Shown here one piece after another: positions 44,551 to 53,240 of a stretch of 64,000 nucleotides of DNA. The DNA lies in assembly GCF_016803395.1 (NCBI RefSeq), contig NZ_JAEVHL010000016.1, positions 1 to 64,000 of the forward strand, written 5' to 3'. How positions within the stretch are numbered: position 1 is the first letter of the stretch; each line of letters starts with the position of its first letter. The position numbers were made by a program, and so were the translations under genes. The notes beneath the pieces are model-generated. The model was not told the DNA's origin. It saw only the letters and a program-made list of their open reading frames with translations, and searched no databases. The stretch comes from Micromonospora tarensis. Lineage in GTDB: Bacteria > Actinomycetota > Actinomycetes > Mycobacteriales > Micromonosporaceae.

Positions 44551-45171
44551 ATGGAAACACTTGCGGGCGTAACACGGATGCGCCTTGTCGGCGGCAATCT
44601 CGCCCTGGACTTCATCAACACCCGTACCGGTCCGCCCGTCGGATCCCCGGACGGCGACGTGCTGACCGGTTATCCCGAGCTGGTCGCCTGGGGCGCGTAC
44701 GCGGGTGCGCTCAGCGAGCCGGAGGCGGCGGCGTTGCGCCGGCTGTCACGCGACGATCCGGGTGGTTCCCAGGCCGCCTTCGCCCGATCGCTGCGCCTCC
44801 GCGACGACCTCGACGAGGTGTTCCGCGAAGTGGTTGCCGGCCGCAGCCCGAGCCCTTCCGTGCTGGCCCGGCTGCGAGACGACGAGGCGGACGCGCTCGG
44901 TCACGCACGGCTCGATCGAGCAGGCGCGTTCGAATGGACCTGGCGAGACGACCGGACGCCGGCCCGGCCGCTGCGGCCGGTGGTGCACGCGGCGGTCCAG
45001 CTTCTCACCACGGGCGCACTGGACCGGATCAAGGGCTGCGGAGGGTGCCGCTTCCTCTTCAACGACGAGAGCAAGAACCGCAGTCGCCGCTGGTGCAGCA
45101 TGGACGACTGCGGAACGTCCGAGAAGATCCGCCGTTACGTCGCCGCGCGACGCAGCCGCGCGACGGGCTGA
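44551..45171 (+). CDS. CGNR zinc-finger (ABATE-domain) regulator
   Basis: The 206-residue protein has an N-terminal ABATE domain (LVGGNLALDFINTRTGPPVG) and a C-terminal CGNR-type zinc-binding segment (IKGCGGCRFLFNDESKNRSR, then WCSMDDCGTSEKIRRYVAAR) with four Cys. Such proteins are stress-responsive transcription factors. ATG 44551 is chosen over an upstream ATG at 44503 because the domain starts there. It is divergent from the MFS exporter, which it is likely to control. Confidence 0.85.
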   Translation: METLAGVTRMRLVGGNLALDFINTRTGPPVGSPDGDVLTGYPELVAWGAYAGALSEPEAAALRRLSRDDPGGSQAAFARSLRLRDDLDEVFREVVAGRSPSPSVLARLRDDEADALGHARLDRAGAFEWTWRDDRTPARPLRPVVHAAVQLLTTGALDRIKGCGGCRFLFNDESKNRSRRWCSMDDCGTSEKIRRYVAARRSRATG

Positions 45172-45311
45172 GCCGGGGCCGGTCCACCCGTGCCGGATGG
45201 CACCGAACACGAGGCTGGCGCTTTGTCGCGAGCGGACGAAAACCGGTTCACCCAGAAATGATCTTTCCGGATGATTGTCGCTCGGAGCAGGCAGAGAGGA
45301 AGCAGCCGAAG

Positions 45312-46094
45312 ATGATCGACCACGAGGTGCTGACCGGCGGTGGCGTCAACGAGGTGGTTCGCATCGGTGCGACAGTGCGACGGCCCACCGGGCCGTGGTC
45401 GCCCCGTGTCCACGATCTGCTGCGCCACCTGGCCGCGGAAGGCTTCCGCGGCGCGCCCCGCCTCCACGCGGTGACCGACGGCGGTCACGAGATTCTCGAC
45501 TTCCTGCCCGGCGAGGTCTCCGGCTATCCGGCCACCCCGGCCGCGGCCTCCGCGGAGGCGCTGACGACCGCTGCCCGGCTGCTCCGCGCGTATCACGACG
45601 CGACTGTCGAGTACGCACGCGGCGCGCCACGCGACGGCTGGCAGACCGCTGTCACCGAACCCGTCGAGGTCATCTGCCACGGCGACTACGCTCCGCACAA
45701 CTGCGTCCTGGACGGCAACCGGGTGGCCGGCATCATCGACTTCGACCACGCACAGCCCGGACCACGGCTGTGGGACGTCGCCTACGCGGCGTACCGATGG
45801 GTCCCGATGACCGCGCCCGGCAACGCCGACGGCTTCGGGACCACGGCCGAGCAGGCAGCCCGGCTGCGGTCATTCTGCGACCAGTACGGACTCGACGACG
45901 ACAAACGTGTCGGGTTCATCGACACCGTGGTGGCCCGGCTGCACACGATGGTCGACTTCATGCGGACCCAGGCTGCGGCCGGCAACAAGGCATACGCCGG
46001 GCACCTCGCCGACGGACACCACATCCAGTACCTGAACGACGCGGAGTACCTGCTCCAGCAGCGCTCGGTCTTCGAACTCCACCTCCAGCGGTGA
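45312..46094 (+). CDS. Aminoglycoside phosphotransferase-family protein
   Basis: The 260-residue kinase-like protein has the APH signature: VICHGDYAPHNCVLDGN (catalytic loop with HGD and N) and GIIDFDHAQPGPRLWDVAYA (the metal-binding DFD motif). Members phosphorylate aminoglycosides, choline or other small alcohols. The N-terminal lobe is short, with the nucleotide-binding strand GGGVNEVVRIGATVRRP. Its start follows GAGGAAGCAGCCGAAG. It is not clearly in an operon with CGNR (140 bp gap). Resistance is possible but not shown. Confidence 0.85.
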   Translation: MIDHEVLTGGGVNEVVRIGATVRRPTGPWSPRVHDLLRHLAAEGFRGAPRLHAVTDGGHEILDFLPGEVSGYPATPAAASAEALTTAARLLRAYHDATVEYARGAPRDGWQTAVTEPVEVICHGDYAPHNCVLDGNRVAGIIDFDHAQPGPRLWDVAYAAYRWVPMTAPGNADGFGTTAEQAARLRSFCDQYGLDDDKRVGFIDTVVARLHTMVDFMRTQAAAGNKAYAGHLADGHHIQYLNDAEYLLQQRSVFELHLQR

Positions 46095-46215
46095 TCCGCC
46101 GGAGTCAGCATCAACGACTCGACGTGTCCGCCGGGCATGGATCTTCGACACCTCGCCACCGTTCAGGTCCGGGCACCACCACCGATGCGACGAGCCCTGG
46201 CATCGTCGGCATGGC

Positions 46216-46320
46216 AACGCGGCTACCTCGGCGGCTTATCAGGCGGAGCTGGTCGCGCGCCTGAAGGATCTCGGCGCGACATCCGCTGACGTGGGCCAGG
46301 GCGACGGGCCGTACGGTCCC
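46216..46320 (+). pseudogene. VOC-family protein remnant
   Basis: The plus strand reads AYQAELVARLKDLGATSADV then GQGD, which matches the middle of small glyoxalase-like proteins like the intact one at 9048 (LLAAGAKLVDIGQP). The beginning and end are absent; the fragment runs directly into the LysR fragment on the opposite strand. Confidence 0.5.
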
Positions 46321-46329
46321 GTCCCCGCT

Positions 46330-46477
46330 GGACGAGTCGGGCCCCGGTCGCGGCCTCCAGCCTGGCCAGGTGGTGGCTGACGGCGGGCTGGGAGTAGTTG
46401 AGGCGCCTGGCGGCCTGGGTGACCGAGCCGTGCTCGGCGATCGCCGCGAGGACCCGTAACCGCAGGATATCCAACAT
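46330..46477 (-). pseudogene. LysR-family regulator, N-terminal fragment
   Basis: ATG 46477 opens MLDILRLRVLAAIAEHGSVT, then QAARRLNYSQPAVSHHLARL and EAATGARLVQR, the complete LysR helix-turn-helix. After residue 50 the frame loses family similarity and runs to a stop at 46223. The effector domain is missing. The palindrome ATACGTAT (46487-46494) lies 10 bp upstream and may be its old operator. It is divergent from the VOC gene at 46633, the usual arrangement for a LysR protein and its target. Confidence 0.75.
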
Positions 46478-46632
46478 TTATGGATGATACGTATGAGTCA
46501 GCCCAAGATTTGTCATTAGACGAATGGGTTGACCCACGGCAGGCTGATCAGGACAGCCCGCGCGCCGAGCGAGGGTGCGGCGATGACACGCTCACCCGCG
46601 ACGCCCCAGCCGGTCCAAAGGAGATCATCATC

Positions 46633-47109
46633 ATGAACGACACCAGCCAGCCGAGCCCGCGCCCCGGGCGAGGAGCGATCCAGCGGATGGACAACGTCGC
46701 CATCGTCGTCGACGATCTCGCGGCCGCCATCGCGTTCTTCGTCGATCTCGGACTGGAGCTGGAGGGCGAAGCCACAGTCGAGGGCAGCGCGGTGGATCGC
46801 CTCGTCGGGCTTGAGGGGGTCCGGTCGGACATCGCGATGATGCGCACACCGGACGGCCACGGGCGGGTTGAGCTGACCAAATACCACACGCCGACGAGCC
46901 AGGACGGTGACCCGCACGCCCCGGCGAACACGCTGGGCGCGCATCGCATCATGTTCGCCGTCGACAACATCGACGACATCCTCGACCGCCTGCGGCCACA
47001 CGGCGCCGAACTCATCGGTGAGCTGGTGCAGTACGAGAACAGCTACCGGCTCGGCTACCTCCGCGGCCCCGCGGGCATCCTGGTCGCGTTGGCCGAGCAG
47101 GTCCAGTGA
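46633..47109 (+). CDS. VOC-family (glyoxalase/extradiol dioxygenase-like) protein
   Basis: The 158-residue product has the VOC fold: MDNVAIVVDDLAAAIAFFVDLGLELEGEAT at the start, GRVELTKYHTP, and HRIMFAVDNIDDILDRLRPHGAEL then YLRGPAGILVALAEQ. ATG 46633 follows AAAGGAG at seven bases. The LysR fragment is divergent upstream, so regulation may be lost. Function: metal- or ligand-binding enzyme of unknown substrate. Confidence 0.85.
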   Translation: MNDTSQPSPRPGRGAIQRMDNVAIVVDDLAAAIAFFVDLGLELEGEATVEGSAVDRLVGLEGVRSDIAMMRTPDGHGRVELTKYHTPTSQDGDPHAPANTLGAHRIMFAVDNIDDILDRLRPHGAELIGELVQYENSYRLGYLRGPAGILVALAEQVQ

Positions 47110-47197
47110 ACGGCTCCACGCCGTAGCGTGGTCACCTCCGGATCACCTCCCTGACGTCGCCCGGTGCCGGGGGCCGGCGCTGGGCGGATGGCTGGCG

Positions 47198-47719
47198 TCA
47201 CCCGTGGCCGACCGACCCCTGATCTGGGTGGTGCTCGGCGAGTCGCTTCAGGTTGAGCAACTGCCGTCGAGCCATGATCAGGTCGCCGACGGACAGCCCG
47301 GCTGCGGCCCAGCGGGGCGTCCGCATGACGACCTTGAGCAGCAGGCGGGTGGTGCTGCGCTGCCAGGGCACCAGGACGTAGGACAGGTAGGCGCCCATGA
47401 TGGTGCTCGTCAGCTGTTCGCCGGCGTCGACCGAGACGATCCTGCCCAACTTCCGTCCGCCCGAGGTGGTGAATGCCTCTCCGACCTGCGGCTCGGGGAG
47501 GCCCTTCAGGTGGCGGGGCGAGCGGCGGCCGAGGTTGTCGATCCAGTCATAGGAGTACGGCGCGAGCCGCACCTGGGCTACCCACGGCCACACCGCCGCC
47601 GGGGGAGCTGCGATCGACACCCCCCGCCACGCCTGCAACGTGGGTGCGACGACGAAGTCGTCGCAGGGATAGGACCGCCGTGTCTCGTTGTCGGTCACGC
47701 CCCACCGGTCACCGATCAC
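47198..47719 (-). CDS. SRPBCC/polyketide-cyclase-like protein
   Basis: The product (173 residues from GTG 47719, eight bases after GGAGG) reads WRGVSIAAPPAAVWPWVAQV, APYSYDWIDNLGRR and LTSTIMGAYLSYVLVPW, the pattern of SRPBCC/START-like small-molecule-binding proteins with a conserved Asp-Trp near the cavity. An in-frame ATG at 47737 is an alternative start. It lies head-to-head with the GH6 gene. Function unknown; ligand binding or cyclase-type chemistry is inferred. Confidence 0.65.
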   Translation of the reverse strand: MIGDRWGVTDNETRRSYPCDDFVVAPTLQAWRGVSIAAPPAAVWPWVAQVRLAPYSYDWIDNLGRRSPRHLKGLPEPQVGEAFTTSGGRKLGRIVSVDAGEQLTSTIMGAYLSYVLVPWQRSTTRLLLKVVMRTPRWAAAGLSVGDLIMARRQLLNLKRLAEHHPDQGSVGHG

Positions 47720-47798
47720 GCATTCATCCTCCACCATGTCGGCGGCGCTGGTGGGGGATGATGGATGCTCCATCGAAGTGCATGGATTGAGGCATCGC

Positions 47799-49130
47799 AT
47801 GGCCGTGTCAGTCCGCCCGCTCCTCGCCGCCACCCTGTCCGCCCTCGCCGTGGGGGTGCTCGCCGGCACCGAACCGGCCAACGCCGCCGATCCACCGAGC
47901 CGGCTGGACAACCCGTACGTCGGGGCCCGGGTCTACGTCAATCCCGAGTGGGCCGGTCGCGCCGCCACCGAGCCCGGCGGCGCCGCCGTCGCCGGCCAGC
48001 CGACCGCCGTCTGGCTGGACCGGATCGCCAGGATCGGGGGAGCGGGCGGGGCGATGGGCCTGCGTGAGCATCTGGACGCGGCCATCGCGCAGCGCGCCGA
48101 CCTGGTCCAGTTGACCCTGTACGACCTGCCGGCCCGCGACTGCGGCCGGCGCGCCCCGCAGGGTGAGCTGTCGATCGCGGAGATCGGCCGGTACCGCGCG
48201 GAGTTCATCGATCCGATTGTCGAGATCCTGGCCGTTCCCGACTACGCGGACCTGCGGATCGTCGCGTTCGTCGAGCCGAACTCGTTGCCCGGTCTGGTCG
48301 TCAACACCGGCAGCCGATACACCGCCACCCCGACCTGCGACGAGGTGCTGGCGCGCGGCACCTACCAGCAGGGGATCGGCTACGCCCTGGGTCGGCTCGG
48401 CACCCTGCCCAACGTCTATCCGTACCTGGACATCAGTCACCACGGGGAGGTCGGCTGGTCGGAGGATTCCGCCCCGCTGAGAGCGTTGCTGTTCGAGGCC
48501 GCGACCACCGCCGGCAGCACGGTGGCCGACGTCCACGGCTTCGTCGCCAACACCGCCAACTACTCGGCGCTGCGCGAGGAGTTCTTCCGCGCCGACGATG
48601 TCGTCAACGGTCAACCGGTGTACCAGTCGAAGTGGGTCGACTGGAGCCCGTTCGTCGACGAGCTGCCGTACGCGCGGCACATGCGTGACCTGTTGACGGC
48701 GGTCGGCTTCCCGGCGGAAGCGGGAGTGGTGATCGACACCTCCCGCAACGGCTGGGGCGGCCCGGATCGACCCACCGGGCCGGTGACCTCTGGTGATGTG
48801 AACCGGTACGTCGACGGCAGCCGGATCGATCGGCGGGCGGTCATCGGGAACTGGTGCAACCAGGTGGGTGCCGGCCTCGGCCAGCGGCCCGCGGTCGAAC
48901 CGGAGCCGGGCATCGACGCCTACGTGTGGGTCAAGCCGCCCGGCGAGTCCGACGGCGCCGCCAGCCGCCCGAACCCGGGCCAGCCGTACGAGCCGATGTG
49001 CGACCCGGACTACGTTCCGCCGCGCAGTTCCTGGTACGACACCGGAGCCAGCCAGGGCGCCCCGCCGTTCGGAGAGTGGTTCCCGGCGCACTTCCGTCAG
49101 CTGTTAACCAACGCCTGGCCACCGTTGTGA
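47799..49130 (+). CDS. Secreted GH6-family protein (cellobiohydrolase-like), catalytic Asp replaced
   Basis: The 443-residue precursor has a signal peptide (ALAVGVLAGTEPANAA) and the GH6 pattern: YDLPARDC with Asp114, VYPYLDISHHGEVGW, VHGFVANTANYSALREE, VVIDTSRNGWGGPDRPTG and VWVKPPGESDG. In Trichoderma Cel6A the catalytic acid lies in VIEPDSLAN. Here the strand reads AFVEPNSLPG, with Asn161 (codon AAC) in its place. Length and the remaining motifs match bacterial GH6 enzymes, so this is either a weakly active or non-catalytic cellulose-binding paralogue, or the acid is supplied from elsewhere. No carbohydrate-binding module is attached. Confidence 0.85.
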   Translation: MAVSVRPLLAATLSALAVGVLAGTEPANAADPPSRLDNPYVGARVYVNPEWAGRAATEPGGAAVAGQPTAVWLDRIARIGGAGGAMGLREHLDAAIAQRADLVQLTLYDLPARDCGRRAPQGELSIAEIGRYRAEFIDPIVEILAVPDYADLRIVAFVEPNSLPGLVVNTGSRYTATPTCDEVLARGTYQQGIGYALGRLGTLPNVYPYLDISHHGEVGWSEDSAPLRALLFEAATTAGSTVADVHGFVANTANYSALREEFFRADDVVNGQPVYQSKWVDWSPFVDELPYARHMRDLLTAVGFPAEAGVVIDTSRNGWGGPDRPTGPVTSGDVNRYVDGSRIDRRAVIGNWCNQVGAGLGQRPAVEPEPGIDAYVWVKPPGESDGAASRPNPGQPYEPMCDPDYVPPRSSWYDTGASQGAPPFGEWFPAHFRQLLTNAWPPL

Positions 49131-49152
49131 CGGTGCCTTCCCGGGGCCTCGG

Positions 49153-49677
49153 TCACGGCTTGCGGCGTAGCTCACGCAGGACGCCATGCCGCCGGACGGC
49201 CCAGACGAGGCGTCGCACGCTGCGGTGCCGCACGAACAGCACCGCGGCCCGGCGGATCAGGCCGACCCGGTCGTCGCTCACCTGGTTGTCGACGGCCTGC
49301 CAGATCAGCTCACGCACCTTGGCGCTGTCCAGCACCGCCCGCACCTCGCGCCGTACCGCGGGATCCTCGGCCGCCGCCGCGATCGCGGCGGCCTGACCCG
49401 GTCGGTCCGCGAGGGGTTCCACCATCGCCGCGACGAGCGGGCGGCGCACCTCGTCCTGCTCCAGCAGCAGCAACACCGCCTCGCGAATCTCGACGGTGTC
49501 CAGTCCGGAGCGCAGCAGGCTCAGCAGGCCACGCTCCACCTCATGGTCGTGATCCGGCACGGAGAGCGCGGCCAGCAGCACCGCCACCTCGTCGAGGTCG
49601 ATGAGGTGGCGCACCCCGTCGCGGAACTCCGGCAACTCCCACGCGAGCTGTAGACCCTTGACGAGGTTGCGGTTCAT
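49153..49677 (-). CDS. Hypothetical helical protein
   Basis: The 174-residue product is rich in Leu, Arg and charged residues with helix-type spacing (for example LLSLLRSGLDTVEIREAVLL and VRRLVWAVRRHGVLREL). It could form HEAT-like or coiled-coil helices. No signal peptide, membrane span or known motif. It is divergent from the EamA transporter gene with a palindrome in between. Confidence 0.55.
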   Translation of the reverse strand: MNRNLVKGLQLAWELPEFRDGVRHLIDLDEVAVLLAALSVPDHDHEVERGLLSLLRSGLDTVEIREAVLLLLEQDEVRRPLVAAMVEPLADRPGQAAAIAAAAEDPAVRREVRAVLDSAKVRELIWQAVDNQVSDDRVGLIRRAAVLFVRHRSVRRLVWAVRRHGVLRELRRKP

Positions 49678-49768
49678 GAGCCATCCGCTACCCGGAAGCG
49701 ACAGCTGACGAAACCCCCGGGTGACGACGGCGGGTCAGCGGCGTTCGACGTCCACCCGGGTTTGACGA

Positions 49769-49789
49769 CGATCAGGCGACGCCTGATCG
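49769..49789. promoter_or_regulatory. Perfect 21-bp palindrome upstream of the EamA gene
   Basis: CGATCAGGC-GAC-GCCTGATCG has 9-bp perfect arms around a 3-base centre, 43 bp upstream of the EamA ATG and 92 bp from the start of the minus-strand gene. It is a likely operator, or a hairpin leader of one of the two messages. Confidence 0.55.
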
Positions 49790-49831
49790 CGATCGCTGGA
49801 CCTGACGGTCGCGGTCGCTGATCCTTGGCGG

Positions 49832-50800
49832 ATGGGTCCGGCACTGTGCCTTGTCTCCGCCGCGTGCTTCGGCGCCATGGCTATCTTCGGCAAGCTCGCC
49901 TACGACGCCGGTGTCTCCGCCGGGACGCTGCTGCTGGTGCGCTTCACCCTGGCCGCCGTACTGCTGGGGGTGGTGCTGCTGGCGCGGCCGGGCCTACGCC
50001 GCGCCGGACCGGACCGGAGCGCGGCCACCGGTCGGCCGGCGATGACGCGGGGACGGGTGCTGGCCACCGCCATCGGGCTCGGTGCCATCGGGTACGCCAC
50101 GCAGGCGAGCCTGTTCTTCTCCGCGCTGGAGCTGATGGATGCCTCGCTGCTGGCCCTGATCCTCTACACCTACCCGGTCCTGGTCACCGTCGGCGCGGTG
50201 CTGCTCGGCCGGGACCGGCTCACTCCGAGACGCGGCGCCGCCCTGGTGGCCGCGTCGGGTGGAACGCTGCTGGTCCTGCTCGGCGCCGGCGGCGTGAGCT
50301 TCCGTCCGTTCGGGGCGGTGTTGGCCTTCGCCGCCGCGCTCACCTACACGATCTACATCCTGGTCGCCGACACCATCGTGCACCGGCTGTCTCCGGTGGT
50401 GCTGTCCGCGTTGGTGATGGCCGGCGCAGCCGGCAGCCTCGGTGGTCGTGCCGCGGTCACCGGCGGGGTCGACCTCGGTTTCGCGGCCCGCGGTTGGTTC
50501 TGGCTGAGCTGTATCGCCGTTGTCTGCACAGTCATGGCGATGCTGGCCTTCTTCGCCGGTCTGACCCGGACCGGTCCGTCGACCGCCGCCATCCTCTCCA
50601 CCTTCGAACCCGTGGTGACCGCCGCGCTGGCCACGCTCATCCTCGGCGAGACCCTGACTCCCGCGCAGTTGGTCGGCGGCGCGCTGGTGTTGTCCTCCGT
50701 CGCCGTCCTCCAGCTTCGGCCCGCCGGTTCCCGCATTCCACCACCGCCACCGGGGCGGCGGTCGCGAGCCGCCGACCGCTCGGCGGCGACCTCGTCGTGA
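49832..50800 (+). CDS. EamA/DMT-family transporter
   Basis: The 322-residue protein has about ten hydrophobic helices in two EamA halves, with SAACFGAMAIFGKLAYDAGV at the start and the second-half motif STFEPVVTAALATLILGETLTPAQLVGG. Drug/metabolite transporters of this type export amino acids, nucleotides or toxins. ATG 49832 is used; there is no clear ribosome site. The C-terminus has a Pro/Arg-rich cytoplasmic tail. A palindrome lies upstream. Substrate unknown. Confidence 0.88.
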   Translation: MGPALCLVSAACFGAMAIFGKLAYDAGVSAGTLLLVRFTLAAVLLGVVLLARPGLRRAGPDRSAATGRPAMTRGRVLATAIGLGAIGYATQASLFFSALELMDASLLALILYTYPVLVTVGAVLLGRDRLTPRRGAALVAASGGTLLVLLGAGGVSFRPFGAVLAFAAALTYTIYILVADTIVHRLSPVVLSALVMAGAAGSLGGRAAVTGGVDLGFAARGWFWLSCIAVVCTVMAMLAFFAGLTRTGPSTAAILSTFEPVVTAALATLILGETLTPAQLVGGALVLSSVAVLQLRPAGSRIPPPPPGRRSRAADRSAATSS

Positions 50801-50803
50801 TCG

Positions 50804-51679
50804 TCAGGGTCGGTCGTGCACGAACCACGCATCACCGGCGGGCATTGCGACCGCGACCTCCCAGCGGCTCAGTTCGAGGTTCGGGGCGAGCGCCTTGAGC
50901 TGGCCCGCGGCGGTCCACGCCTCGTCGCCCGGGGTCGGGCGACGACCGACCTGGAACTGCAGCATGGTGCCCCACGAGGCGACCAGCCGGGCGTCCCACC
51001 GGTGCCGCCACTGCGCCAGCACCTCGGCGAGTTTGTGCCGGTACTCAAGGGTGAGCGCACCGTAGTGGTCCACCCAGTACCCCGAGCCGCGGACGTCGCT
51101 GGTGGGTAGCAACATGAGCAGGACGCTGTCCGGCGTGAACCAGTAGTCGGGCTGCGTCACGAATCGCACCGTGTCGAGCACCCGGGCGTGCAGGGCGGTG
51201 TCGGCGAGCAGCCGGTCGTACAGGGTCCGCTCCAGCGTCGGGCGCGGAGTCGGCAGCACCACGTCCGACGCCAGCGCTGTCAGGTCGACGCCGGCGACGC
51301 CACCCGCGTAGAACTCGACCTCGCCCTCCTCGACCTCGTGGTCCTCGCCGTGGTCGCGGTAGGCCAGCCAGGGCTCGGCGGACCTGGCGGCCGCAGCGAA
51401 CGCCCGCAGCTCCGACTCCGACGGGCCCGGTTGGGGCTCGGGCGACATCTCGAGCGTGCCGACGAAGTCGTCGGTGATCATGATGGGACGACGTCCGGTG
51501 ACCGGCACCAGGGCTTCGGCGGCCTGCCAGGCCTCCTGCAGTCGGTTGGGGTCGACGTCGGAGACGAGCACGGTGCCCGCCGGACCGTGCCCGATCGGCA
51601 GGCCGGCCAGTGGCGTGCCGACGAGAGCCGCTTCGAGGTGGTCGAGATCGCTGCGCACCGCGGAAGTGTCGCAGCCCAC
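50804..51679 (-). CDS. DUF4253-like protein
   Basis: The 291-residue product has LAEVLAQWRHRWDARLVASWGT near its C-terminus and GDEAWTAAGQLKALAPNLE, resembling the C-terminal domain of DUF4253 proteins. The N-terminal part (LAGLPIGHGPAGTVLVSDVD) matches the same group. No catalytic role is known for this family. The gene overlaps nothing and is convergent with the transporter gene. Assignment is tentative. Confidence 0.55.
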   Translation of the reverse strand: MGCDTSAVRSDLDHLEAALVGTPLAGLPIGHGPAGTVLVSDVDPNRLQEAWQAAEALVPVTGRRPIMITDDFVGTLEMSPEPQPGPSESELRAFAAAARSAEPWLAYRDHGEDHEVEEGEVEFYAGGVAGVDLTALASDVVLPTPRPTLERTLYDRLLADTALHARVLDTVRFVTQPDYWFTPDSVLLMLLPTSDVRGSGYWVDHYGALTLEYRHKLAEVLAQWRHRWDARLVASWGTMLQFQVGRRPTPGDEAWTAAGQLKALAPNLELSRWEVAVAMPAGDAWFVHDRP

Positions 51680-51722
51680 CGGTGGCAGGACCAGCCGTCG
51701 CCCCGACCACGGATGCGTCCGG

Positions 51723-51770
51723 TCATGCGGAGTCGCGCAGCACCAGCCTGGTCGGCAGGATGAGGGAGGC
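51723..51770 (-). pseudogene. C-terminal tail of a LacI-family regulator
   Basis: The minus strand here encodes ASLILPTRLVLRDSA followed by TGA, the conserved end of LacI-family regulators (LPT-x-L-V-x-R-x-S). No further LacI sequence precedes it; the upstream bases belong to the promoter side of the acyl-CoA synthetase. It is a short remnant. Confidence 0.45.
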
Positions 51771-51836
51771 GTTCTACTACGGCTACCGAGCCTCGGCGGG
51801 GCCGTGCGGGTGCCCCATCCGGCGTAGCCTCAGCGC

Positions 51837-53229
51837 ATGCGTCTGCTCGCCGGCCTCGCCCGGTCCGCGCCCGCCGTCGACGACCTGGTTCGGCTCGGAG
51901 CGGTGACGATGTCCGCCGAGCGTCTGCTGGGCTGCGCCACGGCGGTCGCCGACGACCTGCACGGCGAAGCGGTCGTCGCGGTACACGCCACGGCGACCGC
52001 CGAGACCGTGGTGGGGGTGCTCGGCGCGCTGCTCAGCGGAGCCGCCGTCGTACCCGTGCCACCCGACTCCGGGCCCCGGGAAAGGGCCCACATCCTGCGC
52101 GACTCCGGTGCGACGCTGCTGCTCGCCGGCGCGGCGGACGTCCCGGCGGAGGTCGACGTCCGCCGGGTCGACCTGGCGCGAACCTCGGACACCAGCTACC
52201 CGGAGCCGGGCCCCGAACAGACCGCACTGATCATGTACACCAGCGGCACCACGGGAGCGCCCAAGGGCGCCGTGCTGTCGCACCGTGCGGTCGAGGCCGG
52301 CATCGACGCGCTGGCCGACGTCTGGGCGTGGACCCCCGACGACGTCCTGGCCCACGGGCTGCCCCTCTTCCACGTACACGGTCTCGTGCTCGGCGTGCTC
52401 GGTGCCCTGCGGGTGGGCAGCCGACTGCACCACACCGGACGCCCGACGCCCGAGGCGTACGCCGAGGCGGCTGGCAGCCTCTACTTCGCGGTGCCAACCG
52501 TCTGGTCGCGGATCTGTGCCCAGCCGGACGTCGCCGCCCGCCTCAGTTCGGCGCGGCTGCTGGTCTCCGGTAGCGCAGCCCTGCCCGCGCCGTCGTTCGA
52601 GCGGATGCGCCAGCTCACCGGCCACCGGCCGGTCGAGCGCTACGGCATGACCGAGACACTGATCACGCTGAGCAACCGCGCCGACGACCCGTCCCGGCGG
52701 CCCGGCATGGTCGGCACACCGGTGCCGGGCGCGGAGACCCGGGTGGTCGACGACGACGGGCGTCCGGTGCCGGCCGACGGGACGTCCATCGGGGAGCTGT
52801 GGGTCCGAGGTCCCATGCTGTTCGACGGCTACCTGGGCAAACCCGACGTCACCGCCCGGCTGCTCGACGACGACGGGTGGTTCCGCACCGGCGACATCGC
52901 CAGCGTGGCACCCGACGGCGCGCACCGGCTGGTCGGCCGCCGGTCCACCGACCTGATCAAGAGCGGCGGTTACCGGATCGGCGCGGGAGAGGTCGAGGAC
53001 GCGCTGCTGGCCCACCCGGACGTCCGTGAGGCCGCGGTCGTCGGCGAACGACGACCTCGGCCAAGAGGTGACCGCCTTCGTCGTGGCAGACAAGGTGACC
53101 GCTGCCGAACTCGTCGACTTCGTGGCCCGGACGCTCTCCGCCCACAAGCGACCCCGGCAGATCAGGTTTCTCGACACGCTGCCCCGCAACGCGATGGGCA
53201 AGGTCCAGAAACACCTGCTCGCCGGCTGA
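51837..53229 (+). pseudogene. Acyl-CoA synthetase (MatB-like), interrupted by a frame break
   Basis: The first frame has the adenylation motifs ALIMYTSGTTGAPKGAVLSH, VERYGMTETLITLSNR, DGWFRTGDIA and LIKSGGYRIGAGEVEDALLAHP, up to VREAAVVG at about residue 402. The next frame carries the rest: NDDLGQEVTAFVVADKVTAA and NAMGKVQKHLLAG, including the A10 Lys. The break lies near 53040-53048 (GGCGAACGACG), where one or two bases are missing. Joined length is about 463 residues, like malonyl- and acyl-CoA synthetases. Substrate not readable. It is convergent with the NB-ARC gene 12 bp downstream. Confidence 0.85.
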
Positions 53230-53240
53230 CGGCCAGCGGG

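Noticed and set aside
45312..46094. Aminoglycoside-resistance gene
   Set aside because: The APH fold is clear, but members act on many small alcohols; nothing in the sequence shows antibiotic specificity.
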